Positions 33,743 to 41,126 of a DNA stretch of 41,126 nucleotides are shown here, piece by piece. Numbering within the stretch: the first letter of the stretch is position 1; every line of letters starts with the position of its first letter. A program made the position numbers and the translations under genes. The DNA comes from Lachnospiraceae bacterium (GTDB lineage Bacteria; Bacillota; Clostridia; Lachnospirales; Lachnospiraceae). Under the pieces are notes generated by a model, which saw nothing but the letters and a program-made list of their open reading frames with translations, was not told the DNA's origin and ran no database searches. The stretch lies in the NCBI GenBank assembly GCA_024680435.1, contig JAILCK010000370.1:1-41126 (forward strand). Direction: 5' to 3'.

Positions 33743-34642
33743 TTATTGTTCCTCTTCTTTCATATTGTTTATTTTTTTAACGGATACTTTTGAAATCATT
33801 CTGTTTTCTACTTTGAAAATCGAAAAATTATATCCGCAAACTTCTGTTGTAAATATTTCTCCTTTTTCAGGAAGCCTGTCTAAACGAGAAATCATAAAAC
33901 CGTTTAATGTTTCAAAGTCCTCTACGTCAAATTTAACGGGAATAACATCCTCTATTTCGGATAAAGAAGTAAAGCCGTCAATAATATATGCATCTTTACC
34001 GACTTTTCTTATATGCTTTTCTTCAACATCATATTCATCCATGATGTTTCCGACGATTTCTTCAAGAATATCTTCCATGGCAATAAGGCCTGTTGTCTGC
34101 CCATACTCATCAATAACTATTGCAAGCTGAGTCTTTTTAGACTGCATAGCCTTAAATAAATCGTCAATGTTCATGGTTTCGGGAATAAACATGGCTTTTC
34201 TTATAAGTCCTTTAATTTCTTCAATGGGCTTATCCAGTGTCTCATCTTTTGCGTGAAAGCGCATGGCATCTTTTAAGAAAAGAATACCGATAATATGGTC
34301 TAAGTTTTCATCATAAACCGGGTATCTTGAGTTATTGTTTGAAAGCATAAAATTAAGAGCATCAATGAGCCCCGTATGCTTATCAATTGCAACAATATTT
34401 GAGCGGTTAATCATAATTTCTCCCGCTTCTTTATCTCCAAACTCAAATATGTTGTTTATCATTGTGGCTTCGCTTGTTTCAAGCATGCCCTGCTCATGCC
34501 CCTCATTAACCATGGAAATGATTTCGTTGGTGGGGTCCTGAGTATCTTTCCTTTTAAAAAGCCTAACAAAAATATCTACAATAACTAAAATTATAAGCGC
34601 GGACAAAAGTACAAAAATCGCCGCGACATAACCGTCGTCCAT
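33743..34642 (-). CDS. CBS-domain protein, CorC/HlyC-like
   Basis: The 299-residue protein has one N-terminal membrane helix (about 5-26), a linker and paired CBS domains at about 75-195 (with GDKEAGEIMINRSNIVAID and IVIDEYGQTTGLIAMEDILEEIVG). A C-terminal CorC/HlyC (transporter-associated) domain covers about 210-285. The large DUF21/CNNM membrane domain of full-size relatives is absent, as in the short CorC branch. These proteins are linked to Mg2+/Co2+ export. I chose the ATG at 34642, supported by AAAGGA seven bases upstream; the 19 extra codons of the open frame lie over the promoter region. Confidence 0.9.
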   Translation of the reverse strand: MDDGYVAAIFVLLSALIILVIVDIFVRLFKRKDTQDPTNEIISMVNEGHEQGMLETSEATMINNIFEFGDKEAGEIMINRSNIVAIDKHTGLIDALNFMLSNNNSRYPVYDENLDHIIGILFLKDAMRFHAKDETLDKPIEEIKGLIRKAMFIPETMNIDDLFKAMQSKKTQLAIVIDEYGQTTGLIAMEDILEEIVGNIMDEYDVEEKHIRKVGKDAYIIDGFTSLSEIEDVIPVKFDVEDFETLNGFMISRLDRLPEKGEIFTTEVCGYNFSIFKVENRMISKVSVKKINNMKEEEQ

Positions 34643-34683
34643 AATCGTTCCTTTCTTAATTTGAGCATACAAACATACAATAA

Positions 34684-34712
34684 AATATAACATTCCCATA
34701 TATCTACGTCAA
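34684..34712 (-). promoter_or_regulatory. Predicted sigma-A promoter for the corC-like/yebC operon
   Basis: On the minus strand, -35 TTGACG (34707-34712) and -10 TATATT (34684-34689) are spaced by exactly 17 bases, each one mismatch from consensus. The predicted start is about 35 bases before the ATG at 34642. It lies just past the end of the coiled-coil gene. Confidence 0.7.
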
Positions 34713-34725
34713 GAAAACCAAAGGC

Positions 34726-35379
34726 TTATTCGCTCTTTTCCTTGTTATCTTTTACGGTGTCTTGATTGGTTAAAGGTTCCACGTTATATTTCATATCAAA
34801 TATGTTAATAACCTCTGCTCCGAATATATTATGCATATATGTATAAAAGTTTTGGTTTTTCTTTAATTTTTGCTGTTTTTGAACCACTTTTTTCTTTAAT
34901 TCAACGCGCATCTCATCCACCCATTTACTGATGCTTTCGATTTCGTCGTTGTTTTCCTGAATCTGCTCATAGCAAATTTCCATAGTTGCAAGCATGAGCT
35001 TATAGTTTACTTCATTAATCTTTTTGGGAATGTCGTAAACGTCATCACCGTATTCCTGAAGTTTTTCGTTACACTCCTCTATAAGTCTTTTATTATCATT
35101 TAATTTCTTTTCAGCCTTTTTAGACATATTGGAGCCCATTTCGTTCATCTGCTCCACAATTTCATCCATAAGGCGTTTCTTTAATGCTCTTATATCTTTA
35201 ATGTCAGTGTTAAGTTTCCCCTGTTTCTTTAAAAGGTCGTTTAATTCTTCTTCAAGGGCCAATATCTCATCCGAGGGATCGGTTTGAGTAAACAATCTGT
35301 GCCAGGTATTATCCAATGTTAAAAGGGGAATCTTTTTATTTTCTAAAGCCGGAATAAATACTTCTTCTTTTCTCGACAT
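34726..35379 (-). CDS. Coiled-coil protein of unknown function downstream of rex
   Basis: I do not recognise this 217-residue protein. It has no signal peptide or membrane helix. A conserved-looking start (VFIPALENKKIPLLTLDNTWHRLF) precedes a long charged helical stretch (about 38-175) with heptad-like patterns such as LEEELNDLLKKQGKLNTDIKD, so an elongated coiled coil is likely. A short ordered patch (FYTYMHNIFGAEVINIFDM) precedes the charged tail. A strong GGAGG lies before the ATG. It is 13 bases after rex and probably shares its promoter, which suggests expression under redox control but not a function. Confidence 0.8.
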   Translation of the reverse strand: MSRKEEVFIPALENKKIPLLTLDNTWHRLFTQTDPSDEILALEEELNDLLKKQGKLNTDIKDIRALKKRLMDEIVEQMNEMGSNMSKKAEKKLNDNKRLIEECNEKLQEYGDDVYDIPKKINEVNYKLMLATMEICYEQIQENNDEIESISKWVDEMRVELKKKVVQKQQKLKKNQNFYTYMHNIFGAEVINIFDMKYNVEPLTNQDTVKDNKEKSE

Positions 35380-35392
35380 AAAAGCCTCCGAT

Positions 35393-36034
35393 TTATTCGT
35401 TTTCTTGTTCTTTTCTTGTAATGTTGTAAGAAAGTTTCATTAATGAATCAGATAAGTGAACATTTTCAACTACAATATCATCCGGAACATTTAAGTCTAC
35501 ATGCGCAAAATTCCAAAAGGCTTTAACTCCGTAACTTACAAGTTGTTCAGCAACTTTTACGGCACTTGTTTTGGGAATAGTCAAAACCGCAATATCAATT
35601 GCATTCTCTTTAACGAAGTTTTCAAGATTGCTCATGGGCTGAACATACATGTCCCTGATTTTTTTACCGGTCAAAGCTTCATTACTGTCAAAAATACCGG
35701 TAAAATGAAAGCCTCTTCTTTCAAAGTTCATGTAATTGGCAAGAGCCTGACCTAAGTTACCTGCGCCCACTATTATAAGATGATGAGTTTTGTTGATTCC
35801 AAGAATCTTTGCAATCTCATCATATAAGAAATTAACTTTATAACCGTAACCTTGCTGCCCGAATCCTCCGAAATTGTTAAAATCCTGTCGGATCTGAGAT
35901 GCGGTTACATTCATAAGTTCGGAAAGTTCCTGAGAAGAAACTCTTTCCACATTTGAATCCTTTAATTCGCCAAGATATCTTAAGTATCTGGGGAGTCTCC
36001 CTATGACCGCTTGTGAAATATTCTTATCGTCCAT
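35393..36034 (-). CDS. rex: Redox-sensing transcriptional repressor Rex
   Basis: The roughly 213-residue protein has an N-terminal winged helix with IGRLPRYLRYL and TASQIRQDFNNFGGFGQQGYGY, then a Rossmann domain with IVGAGNLGQALANY that binds NADH. Rex represses fermentative and respiratory genes and leaves DNA when NADH/NAD+ rises. The ATG at 36034 is preceded by GGAG at a six-base spacing. A TTG four codons earlier opens the longer frame, but it overlaps that site. The promoter upstream carries a candidate Rex operator, suggesting autoregulation. Confidence 0.96.
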   Translation of the reverse strand: MDDKNISQAVIGRLPRYLRYLGELKDSNVERVSSQELSELMNVTASQIRQDFNNFGGFGQQGYGYKVNFLYDEIAKILGINKTHHLIIVGAGNLGQALANYMNFERRGFHFTGIFDSNEALTGKKIRDMYVQPMSNLENFVKENAIDIAVLTIPKTSAVKVAEQLVSYGVKAFWNFAHVDLNVPDDIVVENVHLSDSLMKLSYNITRKEQENE

Positions 36035-36077
36035 TTTATTCTCCAAACTTGCTTCTTTTGTTTTTCATAGCACTATA

Positions 36078-36106
36078 ATTATATTCGTTTGTTAAATACG
36101 TGTCAA
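36078..36106 (-). promoter_or_regulatory. Consensus sigma-A promoter of rex
   Basis: On the minus strand, -35 TTGACA (36101-36106) and -10 TATAAT (36078-36083) are both perfect matches with a 17-base spacer. The transcript would start about 37 bases before the rex ATG. It lies between the icd terminator and rex, so rex heads a new transcription unit. Confidence 0.88.
36089..36106. promoter_or_regulatory. Candidate Rex operator overlapping the rex -35 box
   Basis: The 18-bp stretch reads TTGTTAA, four bases, then GTGTCAA. The Rex consensus in Clostridia is TTGTTAA-N4-TTAACAA. The left half-site is perfect; the right half matches at four of seven positions. It spans the -35 box and the spacer of the rex promoter, where binding would block transcription. 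Confidence 0.45.
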
Positions 36107-36121
36107 ATAAATATAGGCATA

Positions 36122-36149
36122 GAAAAAGCCATGAAAAACATGGCTTTTC
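36122..36149 (-). terminator. Intrinsic terminator after icd
   Basis: On the minus strand, GAAAAGCCATG and CATGGCTTTTTC form a perfect stem of about 11 pairs around a five-base T loop, and the 3-prime arm itself ends in a T-run. It starts three bases after the icd stop codon. It separates the citrate synthase-icd operon from rex. Confidence 0.85.
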
Positions 36150-36152
36150 AAA

Positions 36153-37349
36153 TTACATATTCGCTTTAATAGCTTCAAAGAAATCATGTGTATTAACGCT
36201 CTTTGCGCCGTCAATTGAACAAATTCTTGAAAGGTCCGCAGTCATAATACCGCTCTCAATTGTCTTTACAACAGCCTTTTCAAGTCTTTCGCCAAACTCT
36301 TTAAGTTCATTGTTTGAATCCAGCTCACCGCGCTTCTTTAAGGCACCTGACCATGCAAATATTGTGGCTACAGGATTTGACTTGGGCTCTTCTCCTTCTA
36401 AGTATCTGTAATAGTGTCTTTGAATAGTTCCGTGAGCGGCTTCATATTCAAAAACTCCCTTAGGCGATACAAGTACACTTGTCATCATCGAAAGAGAACC
36501 AAAAGCACTTGATACCATATCGCTCATAACGTCTCCGTCATAGTTTTTACAAGCCCAGATAAATCCGCCTTCTTCTTTCACTACTCTTGCAACAGCATCA
36601 TCAATTAAAGTATAAAAATACTTAATTCCTGCTTTTTCAAATTTTTCTTTATACTCATTTTCATAGATATCTTCAAAGATGTCTTTGAAAGTGTGATCGT
36701 ACTTTTTAGAAATTGTATCCTTTGTGGCAAACCACAAATCCTGCTTTAAAGAAAGGGCATAATCAAAACAAGCATATGCAAAGCTTGTGATAGAAGAAAT
36801 TGTATTATGAATACCTTGAATAATGCCGGGTCCTGTGAACTCATGAATAAGTTCTCTTACCTCAGTTCCGTCAGGCTTTGTGAAAACAAGCTCTGCTTTT
36901 CCGGGGCCGTCAATCTTCATTTCTGCATTCTTATATACGTCTCCGTAGGCATGTCTTGCAAGTGTAATAGGCTTTTTCCAATTGGAAACACAAGGATTAA
37001 TGCCTTTAATAATAATAGGGGTTCTAAAAACAGTTCCGTCAAGCATGGCTCTTATTGTTCCGTTAGGGCTTTTCCACATGCTTGATAAGTTATACTCTTT
37101 AACTCGCTGTGCATTAGGTGTGATTGTGGCACACTTAACCGCAACTTTATATTTCAAAGTGGCATTCGCAGAATCAATTGTAACCTGATCATTTGTTTTG
37201 TTTCTATTTTCAAGACCCAAGTCGTAATACTCAGTCTTTAAATCAACATAAGGCAAAATCAGTTCATCCTTAATCATCTTCCAAAGGATTCTAGTCATTT
37301 CATCTCCGTCCATCTCAACAATCGGAGTGGACATTTGAATCTTACTCAT
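36153..37349 (-). CDS. icd: NADP-dependent isocitrate dehydrogenase, eukaryotic-type
   Basis: The 398-residue protein begins with the substrate region [21 protein letters not shown] and has [31 protein letters not shown] and the nucleotide-binding [16 protein letters not shown]. These fit the homodimeric type II (eukaryotic-like) NADP enzyme, not the E. coli type. It converts isocitrate to 2-oxoglutarate, supplying glutamate synthesis and NADPH. The ATG overlaps the gntR stop by eight bases, with AAGGAGG nine bases upstream. Together with the citrate synthase two genes upstream it forms two of the three steps from acetyl-CoA to 2-oxoglutarate; aconitase is not in the window. Confidence 0.96.
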   Translation of the reverse strand: MSKIQMSTPIVEMDGDEMTRILWKMIKDELILPYVDLKTEYYDLGLENRNKTNDQVTIDSANATLKYKVAVKCATITPNAQRVKEYNLSSMWKSPNGTIRAMLDGTVFRTPIIIKGINPCVSNWKKPITLARHAYGDVYKNAEMKIDGPGKAELVFTKPDGTEVRELIHEFTGPGIIQGIHNTISSITSFAYACFDYALSLKQDLWFATKDTISKKYDHTFKDIFEDIYENEYKEKFEKAGIKYFYTLIDDAVARVVKEEGGFIWACKNYDGDVMSDMVSSAFGSLSMMTSVLVSPKGVFEYEAAHGTIQRHYYRYLEGEEPKSNPVATIFAWSGALKKRGELDSNNELKEFGERLEKAVVKTIESGIMTADLSRICSIDGAKSVNTHDFFEAIKANM

Positions 37350-38031
37350 TGGAATAAGCCTCCTTAAGACCGTTTTTCACCATATTGTCATATGCGTTAT
37401 GAATATGAATGGTGGCAAGTTTTTCTGCTTCTTTAACATTTTTAGCCTTAATGGCTTCCATTATCATCTGGTGTTCGTGGTTTGAAGCAAGGCTTCTCTC
37501 TGTGGTAGAAAGCGTTTTCTTTCTTACTCTTTGAACATATTGATGGAAATCCTTAAGCAAATGCTCAAGCATCTTTGAATTACATGATTCATATAAAATT
37601 TCATGAAATCTTGAATCAAGCTCAGCCATCTGTTCAAAATGGCCACGCTCAGCATGAAACTTAGCAAGATAGATGTTTTCTTCCATTTCTTCAAGAGCAC
37701 TTTCCGTAATGTGTTCGCAAGCCCAAGCCGCACACAATCCTTCAAGCTTAGAGCGAATCATGTAAATATCCTTTACATCGTTCATGGAAATGCCCGTTAC
37801 ATATGCCCCTTTATTTGGAACAATCTGAATCAGGCCTTCAAGCTCTAACTGTCTGAAAGCTTCTCTTACGGGAGTTCTTGAAACACCGAGTTCTTCTCCG
37901 ATGGCAATTTCTTTAAGCTCATCGTTTTCTTTGTACTTACCCGAAAGAATATCCTCTCTGATTTTGTTGAAAACACGTCCACGTAAGGAATACTTATCGG
38001 TAACTTCCTGCTTTAAGTCGTAGTTTCCCAT
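37342..38031 (-). CDS. GntR family regulator, FCD subfamily
   Basis: The 229-residue protein has a GntR winged helix at about 15-80 ([38 protein letters not shown]). A C-terminal FCD ligand domain follows, with probable metal ligands Asp139, His143, His187 and His209. FCD regulators sense small carboxylic acids, often through a bound metal. Its gene lies between the citrate synthase and icd, overlapping them by 19 and 8 bases, so it very likely controls this operon. A candidate operator, ATTGTATACAAT, covers the -10 box of the operon promoter. A carboxylate ligand such as citrate is an inference from context. Confidence 0.92.
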   Translation of the reverse strand: MGNYDLKQEVTDKYSLRGRVFNKIREDILSGKYKENDELKEIAIGEELGVSRTPVREAFRQLELEGLIQIVPNKGAYVTGISMNDVKDIYMIRSKLEGLCAAWACEHITESALEEMEENIYLAKFHAERGHFEQMAELDSRFHEILYESCNSKMLEHLLKDFHQYVQRVRKKTLSTTERSLASNHEHQMIMEAIKAKNVKEAEKLATIHIHNAYDNMVKNGLKEAYSNE

Positions 38032-39467
38032 ATCTTCTCCAATCCAAGTTTTTTGGTGTATTTCTTTATAGCCGCATCAAGTTCATCGTCTGTCATAACG
38101 GTTACACGGCCGTTTGCATATTCTTCGTCAACCCATCCTTTAACAGCATGTACAAGCTCTGAGTTTTTATCCATGCATTTATCGCCTTTAAGCTTATACT
38201 TTGTGTTCATCCAGTGAGCGATTCCGGCTAACCCTGAAGTATTTGAAACAGCACAGATAGCAGGCCTATTTAAGAATTTATCAGTATCGAAGATATTGTA
38301 GATTTCTTCGTTTTTAAGCAAACCGTCTGCATGAACGCCCGCTCTTGTAACGTTAAAGTTCTTTCCTACAAAAGGAGTTCTGTCAGGGATATGATATCCG
38401 ATTTCCTTTTCATAGTATTCGGCAAGCTCTGTAATAACGGTAGTGTCCATTCCGTTTAAGTCACCCTTTAACTGAGCATACTCAAATACCATAGCTTCCA
38501 AAGGTGTGTTACCGGTTCTTTCACCGATACCAAACAGTGAAGTATTAACTGCAGAGCAGCCATAAAGCCATGCTGTTGTAGAGTTAACAACTGCCTTATA
38601 GAAATCATTGTGGCCATGCCATTCGATAAGTTCATGAGGCACACCTGCATGAGTATGGATGGCATAAATAATACCGGGTACAGATCTTGGAATAACCGCA
38701 CCGGGATAGTTTACACCGTATCCCATTGTGTCACAAGCTCTAATCTTAATAGGAATCTTGTATTCATCCATAAGCTTCATAAGCTCTAAACAAAAAGGAA
38801 CAACATATCCGTAGATATCTGCTCTGGTAATATCTTCCAAATGGCATCTTACAGCAATGCCCTCTTCAAGGCAATCTCTTACAACCGACAAATAGTGTTC
38901 GAGAGCCTGCTTACGAGTCATCTTAAGTTTAAGGAAAATGTGATAGTCAGAACAGCTGACAAGGATACCGGTTTCTTTCATACCGATTTCCTTAACAAGC
39001 TTAAAGTCCTCTTTTGAAGCTCTGATCCAGCTTGTTACTTCAGGGAATTCATAGCCTCTTTCCATACACTTATAAACAGCATCTCTGTCCTTCTTTGAAT
39101 AAAGAAAGAATTCGCTTGCCTTTATCATTCCGTTGGGGCCACCAAGTCTATGAAGATAGTCATAGATTGTAACAATCTGCTCTGTAGTATAGGGAGCTCT
39201 TGACTGCTGACCATCGCGGAAAGTTGTATCTGTAATCCAAATATTCTTTGGCATGTTGTGTGGCACTATTCTGTCATTGAAAGGGATCTTTGGAATTTCA
39301 GAATAAGGGAACATATTTCTAAAGACATTGGGCTTTTCAATGTCGTTAAGAATGTACATATGCTCTTCAATCTGCAATAGATTATTCTTTTCATTCATGG
39401 AAACAGGACGATTTGTAAAAAAGTCCATTCCGTCATTTGCGTATAAGTCTGAGTTTTTAGGCGACAT
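38013..39467 (-). CDS. Probable Re-citrate synthase (homocitrate/isopropylmalate synthase-like)
   Basis: The 484-residue protein is a DRE-TIM aldolase of the homocitrate/isopropylmalate synthase family. After an N-terminal extension of about 75 residues come TDTTFRDGQQSRAPYT (79-94, catalytic Asp/Arg) and the metal motif HGHND (284-288). NTSLFGIGERTGNTPLEAM follows. It has no C-terminal LeuA regulatory domain and lacks LeuBCD neighbours. In Clostridium kluyveri a protein of this family is the Re-specific citrate synthase. Placement in one operon with icd makes citrate formation the likely role; homocitrate or isopropylmalate synthesis remain alternatives. The ATG at 39467 has GGAGGG five bases upstream; the longer frame runs through the promoter. 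Confidence 0.75.
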   Translation of the reverse strand: MSPKNSDLYANDGMDFFTNRPVSMNEKNNLLQIEEHMYILNDIEKPNVFRNMFPYSEIPKIPFNDRIVPHNMPKNIWITDTTFRDGQQSRAPYTTEQIVTIYDYLHRLGGPNGMIKASEFFLYSKKDRDAVYKCMERGYEFPEVTSWIRASKEDFKLVKEIGMKETGILVSCSDYHIFLKLKMTRKQALEHYLSVVRDCLEEGIAVRCHLEDITRADIYGYVVPFCLELMKLMDEYKIPIKIRACDTMGYGVNYPGAVIPRSVPGIIYAIHTHAGVPHELIEWHGHNDFYKAVVNSTTAWLYGCSAVNTSLFGIGERTGNTPLEAMVFEYAQLKGDLNGMDTTVITELAEYYEKEIGYHIPDRTPFVGKNFNVTRAGVHADGLLKNEEIYNIFDTDKFLNRPAICAVSNTSGLAGIAHWMNTKYKLKGDKCMDKNSELVHAVKGWVDEEYANGRVTVMTDDELDAAIKKYTKKLGLEKIWETTT

Positions 39468-39501
39468 CTTTTCCCTCCATGATAATTGTATCTTGTGTAC
39501 G

Positions 39502-39513
39502 ATTGTATACAAT
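39502..39513. promoter_or_regulatory. Palindromic operator ATTGTATACAAT over the -10 box
   Basis: The 12-bp perfect palindrome contains TTGTATACAA, the type of site bound by GntR/FCD regulators (TNGTNNNACNA-like). It covers the whole -10 box and part of the spacer, so binding would block RNA polymerase. The FCD regulator encoded in the same operon is the obvious candidate to bind it. Confidence 0.7.
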
Positions 39514-39530
39514 GATGCAATCAATGTCAA
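39502..39530 (-). promoter_or_regulatory. Near-consensus sigma-A promoter of the citrate synthase-gntR-icd operon
   Basis: On the minus strand, -35 TTGACA (39525-39530) is perfect. The -10 TACAAT (39502-39507) has one mismatch, and the spacer is 17 bases. The transcript would start near 39495, giving a leader of about 28 bases with the GGAGGG site. Confidence 0.85.
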
Positions 39531-39590
39531 GTATAATAACCACACAAAAACGCAGAATATACACTAAAAATAAGTAAATATGCATAAAAT

Positions 39591-39621
39591 CACCGGACCA
39601 GGCTTAAGGCCAAATCCGGTG
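39591..39621 (-). terminator. Intrinsic terminator after the leucine-rich-repeat gene
   Basis: The outer stem CACCGGA (39591-39597) pairs with TCCGGTG (39615-39621), with an inner GGC/GCC stem around TTAAG. On the minus strand a T-rich tail (ATTTTATG) follows. It lies 23 bases after the stop codon of the leucine-rich-repeat gene and before the next promoter. Confidence 0.75.
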
Positions 39622-39644
39622 ATAATAAAAACCAAATAGTTTTG

Positions 39645-41126
39645 TCAGACAGTTACGCGCTCTTCCTTACCTTTTATGAGCAACATCATTGTACCAAGAG
39701 CCAAAAGGCCAATCATCAAAAACCACTTTGGATGCATAAGTTCACCTGTATCAGGAGATGCATCAAGTGCATATTTTGATACTGAAGTTGAATTAAATGA
39801 ATAAAGACCGTAACTTCCGGTATGAGTAATATCAAAGCTAACCTTTAACTTTGAGCCGTCAGAAACCACTTCATAAGGGAAATCCTCAAGCTGCCCATCT
39901 TCGTCCATGCTTATAACATGAAGGTTTGATGTAGGTACATTTGAAGGAAGCTCAATGGATACCTTTGCGGATTGAAGCCCTAACTTAGACACAAGTACAT
40001 TTGAGCTATCCTCTTTAAGAGAAATATCAAATGTTGTAAAGTTTGCGGGCACGTTATCGGCATATATTCTCTTATAGGCGTCAACAAGCTTAGAATTTGG
40101 CGTATCATTCTTTACAATACTTAAAGTATATGTATCTTTGTTTCCGGTAAAAGAAACCTTAGGTACATCTTCTTCACTTATTGTCTCAAAATAAGCTCCG
40201 TTTCTAGCCATTGAAATAACAGAATCAAGCTCGTCTTCAAGGAAATTATAGCCCTTACCGAATACATACATTGTTGAGGGTACGCTAAAGTTTTCAGCCT
40301 CTTCTTTTGTAAGAGTGCAATCTATTATCTTAAGTGTACCGTTAAAGTATTCATTGTTTGGCTCAGAAATTACACAAATAAGGCCACTGAAACCTGACTT
40401 ATTTCTGTCTAAAGCGGTGTCAACTCTGTTTACATCCGCTGAGTTTACAATAGCAACCTTTACGCCTGAAAATACATCACTTCTGTATTCTGAATTTGAA
40501 AGGCGGCTTGTGGTATCCGTGTAAGAAACATTGGGAAGTTCATTTCCCATAAACACCACGCTCTTATACTCATCCTTTAAAGAAGTATCCTCTAAATCAT
40601 ATGCATCAAGACCAACTTCTTTTATGGAATCGGTAATTCTTATTGTATTTAAAGGACAGCCCCAAAAGGCTCTGTCTTCTATTGTTTTAACATTGCTTCC
40701 GCCTGTTACACTTCGTAAATTCTTACAGTTATAAAAAGCACCTTCTCTTATGATTTCCAAAGAGTCGGGTAAAGAAATTTCCATAAGTCTGCTTATATCT
40801 TTAAAGCATTCGGGACCGATTTGCTTTACGCCCTCAGGAACGGTTACGGAAGTGTTTGTGCCATTGTAAGCCACAAGTATTCCATCTCCCATAATAAGGA
40901 AATCAGAGCTTCCGTATAATTTCCAGTTATCCATCATCCTGGTTTTTGCAAAAGCATAGGCTTCAATTTCTTTAACGCTTGAAGGCACCATGATTGTAGC
41001 CAAGTCATCACAGTGATAGAAAGCTCCCATTCCGATATGAGTTACACCGTTTGGAATCTCTATATTTGTAAGGGCAGATCTGGCGAACGCAAAATCACCT
41101 ATGGATGTTATATTGTCATCAATAGT
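39645..41126 (-). CDS. BspA-like leucine-rich-repeat surface protein, C-terminal part (runs off the right edge)
   Basis: The frame is open from the right edge for 493 codons. The first 150 or so residues are LRR_5/BspA-type repeats with the recurring pattern IPNGVTHIGMGAF, VPSSVKEIEAYAF, LPDSLEIIREGAF. A non-repeat region follows, then a C-terminal signal: SPDTG, a hydrophobic helix (WFLMIGLLALGTMMLLI) and a basic tail KGKEERVTV. That resembles a cell-wall sorting signal with a non-LPXTG motif. BspA-type proteins are surface adhesins or binding proteins in gut and oral anaerobes. The N-terminus and signal peptide are outside the window; no sortase gene is visible nearby. Confidence 0.85.
   Translation of the reverse strand, partial: TIDDNITSIGDFAFARSALTNIEIPNGVTHIGMGAFYHCDDLATIMVPSSVKEIEAYAFAKTRMMDNWKLYGSSDFLIMGDGILVAYNGTNTSVTVPEGVKQIGPECFKDISRLMEISLPDSLEIIREGAFYNCKNLRSVTGGSNVKTIEDRAFWGCPLNTIRITDSIKEVGLDAYDLEDTSLKDEYKSVVFMGNELPNVSYTDTTSRLSNSEYRSDVFSGVKVAIVNSADVNRVDTALDRNKSGFSGLICVISEPNNEYFNGTLKIIDCTLTKEEAENFSVPSTMYVFGKGYNFLEDELDSVISMARNGAYFETISEEDVPKVSFTGNKDTYTLSIVKNDTPNSKLVDAYKRIYADNVPANFTTFDISLKEDSSNVLVSKLGLQSAKVSIELPSNVPTSNLHVISMDEDGQLEDFPYEVVSDGSKLKVSFDITHTGSYGLYSFNSTSVSKYALDASPDTGELMHPKWFLMIGLLALGTMMLLIKGKEERVTV

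Noticed and set aside
33531-34130. Long plus-strand open frame (199 codons) opposite yebC and the corC-like gene
   Set aside because: It is antisense to two confidently identified genes, crosses their junction, has no family-like motif, and has the Ser/Phe/Ile-rich composition typical of a shadow frame.
38013-39467. 2-isopropylmalate synthase (LeuA)
   Set aside because: The protein lacks the C-terminal leucine-binding regulatory domain, has a different N-terminal extension, and its operon holds icd rather than leuBCD.
39468-39545. N-terminal extension of the citrate synthase frame (26 codons, hydrophobic)
   Set aside because: It runs through the -35 and -10 boxes and the operator, whereas an ATG at 39467 has a strong ribosome binding site.
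1-41126. Mobile elements, phage genes, CRISPR arrays, tRNA or rRNA genes
   Set aside because: Gene families are housekeeping throughout, intergenic gaps are too short, and no terminal repeats, transposase motifs or repeat-spacer patterns were seen.

Overview
The window is AT-rich, and almost every gene reads leftward on the minus strand. The gene families point to an anaerobic Gram-positive bacterium of the Clostridia, most likely Lachnospiraceae-like. Signs of this are: phoH, a PgpH-like gene and ybeY in series; rex; an FtsK/SpoIIIE translocase; NfnAB; formate-tetrahydrofolate ligase; a probable Re-citrate synthase next to an NADP-type isocitrate dehydrogenase; and a BspA-like leucine-rich-repeat surface protein. 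There are no rRNAs, tRNAs, CRISPR arrays, insertion sequences or prophage genes, and no gene-free stretch reaches 300 bases.

Layout in the direction of transcription, from high to low coordinates. (1) 41126-39591: C-terminal half of a leucine-rich-repeat surface protein with a candidate sorting signal, closed by a terminator. (2) 39530-36122: a near-consensus promoter whose -10 lies in a 12-bp palindrome, then probable Re-citrate synthase, a GntR/FCD regulator and isocitrate dehydrogenase with overlapping ends, then a strong terminator. (3) 36106-34726: rex behind a perfect-consensus promoter with a candidate Rex site, then an unrecognised coiled-coil protein. (4) 34712-29285: a CBS/CorC protein behind its own promoter, YebC, O-acetylhomoserine sulfhydrylase, a GtrB/DPM1-like glycosyltransferase and a multi-pass membrane protein. 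(5) 29269-4034: about 25 kb of tightly packed genes from ftsK to miaA, without an obvious internal terminator. These cover one-carbon metabolism (fhs, folD, 5-formyl-THF cyclo-ligase), the electron-bifurcating transhydrogenase NfnAB, ribosome and RNA maturation (rlmH, ybeY, phoH, miaB, miaA), a truncated PgpH-like protein, a MurJ-type flippase, two flavoproteins, and mismatch repair (mutS, mutL). (6) 4020-1: radC, mreB, mreC, mreD and the start of a class B penicillin-binding protein, the lateral-wall elongation module.

Functionally this is mostly housekeeping. The citrate synthase and Icd would supply 2-oxoglutarate, NfnAB would balance NADPH against ferredoxin and NADH, and Rex would sense NADH/NAD+. 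I found no clearly new multi-gene defence or mobile system. The observations most worth following are: the PgpH-position protein that has lost most HD metal ligands; the citrate synthase/GntR/Icd operon with its palindromic operator; the candidate Rex autoregulatory site; the glycosyltransferase and membrane-protein pair; and several conserved-looking proteins of unknown function (two zinc-ribbon membrane proteins flanking nfnAB and the coiled-coil protein after rex).

Start codons were chosen by ribosome binding site and family N-terminus. Several genes therefore begin inside the longest open frame, and several use TTG or GTG.
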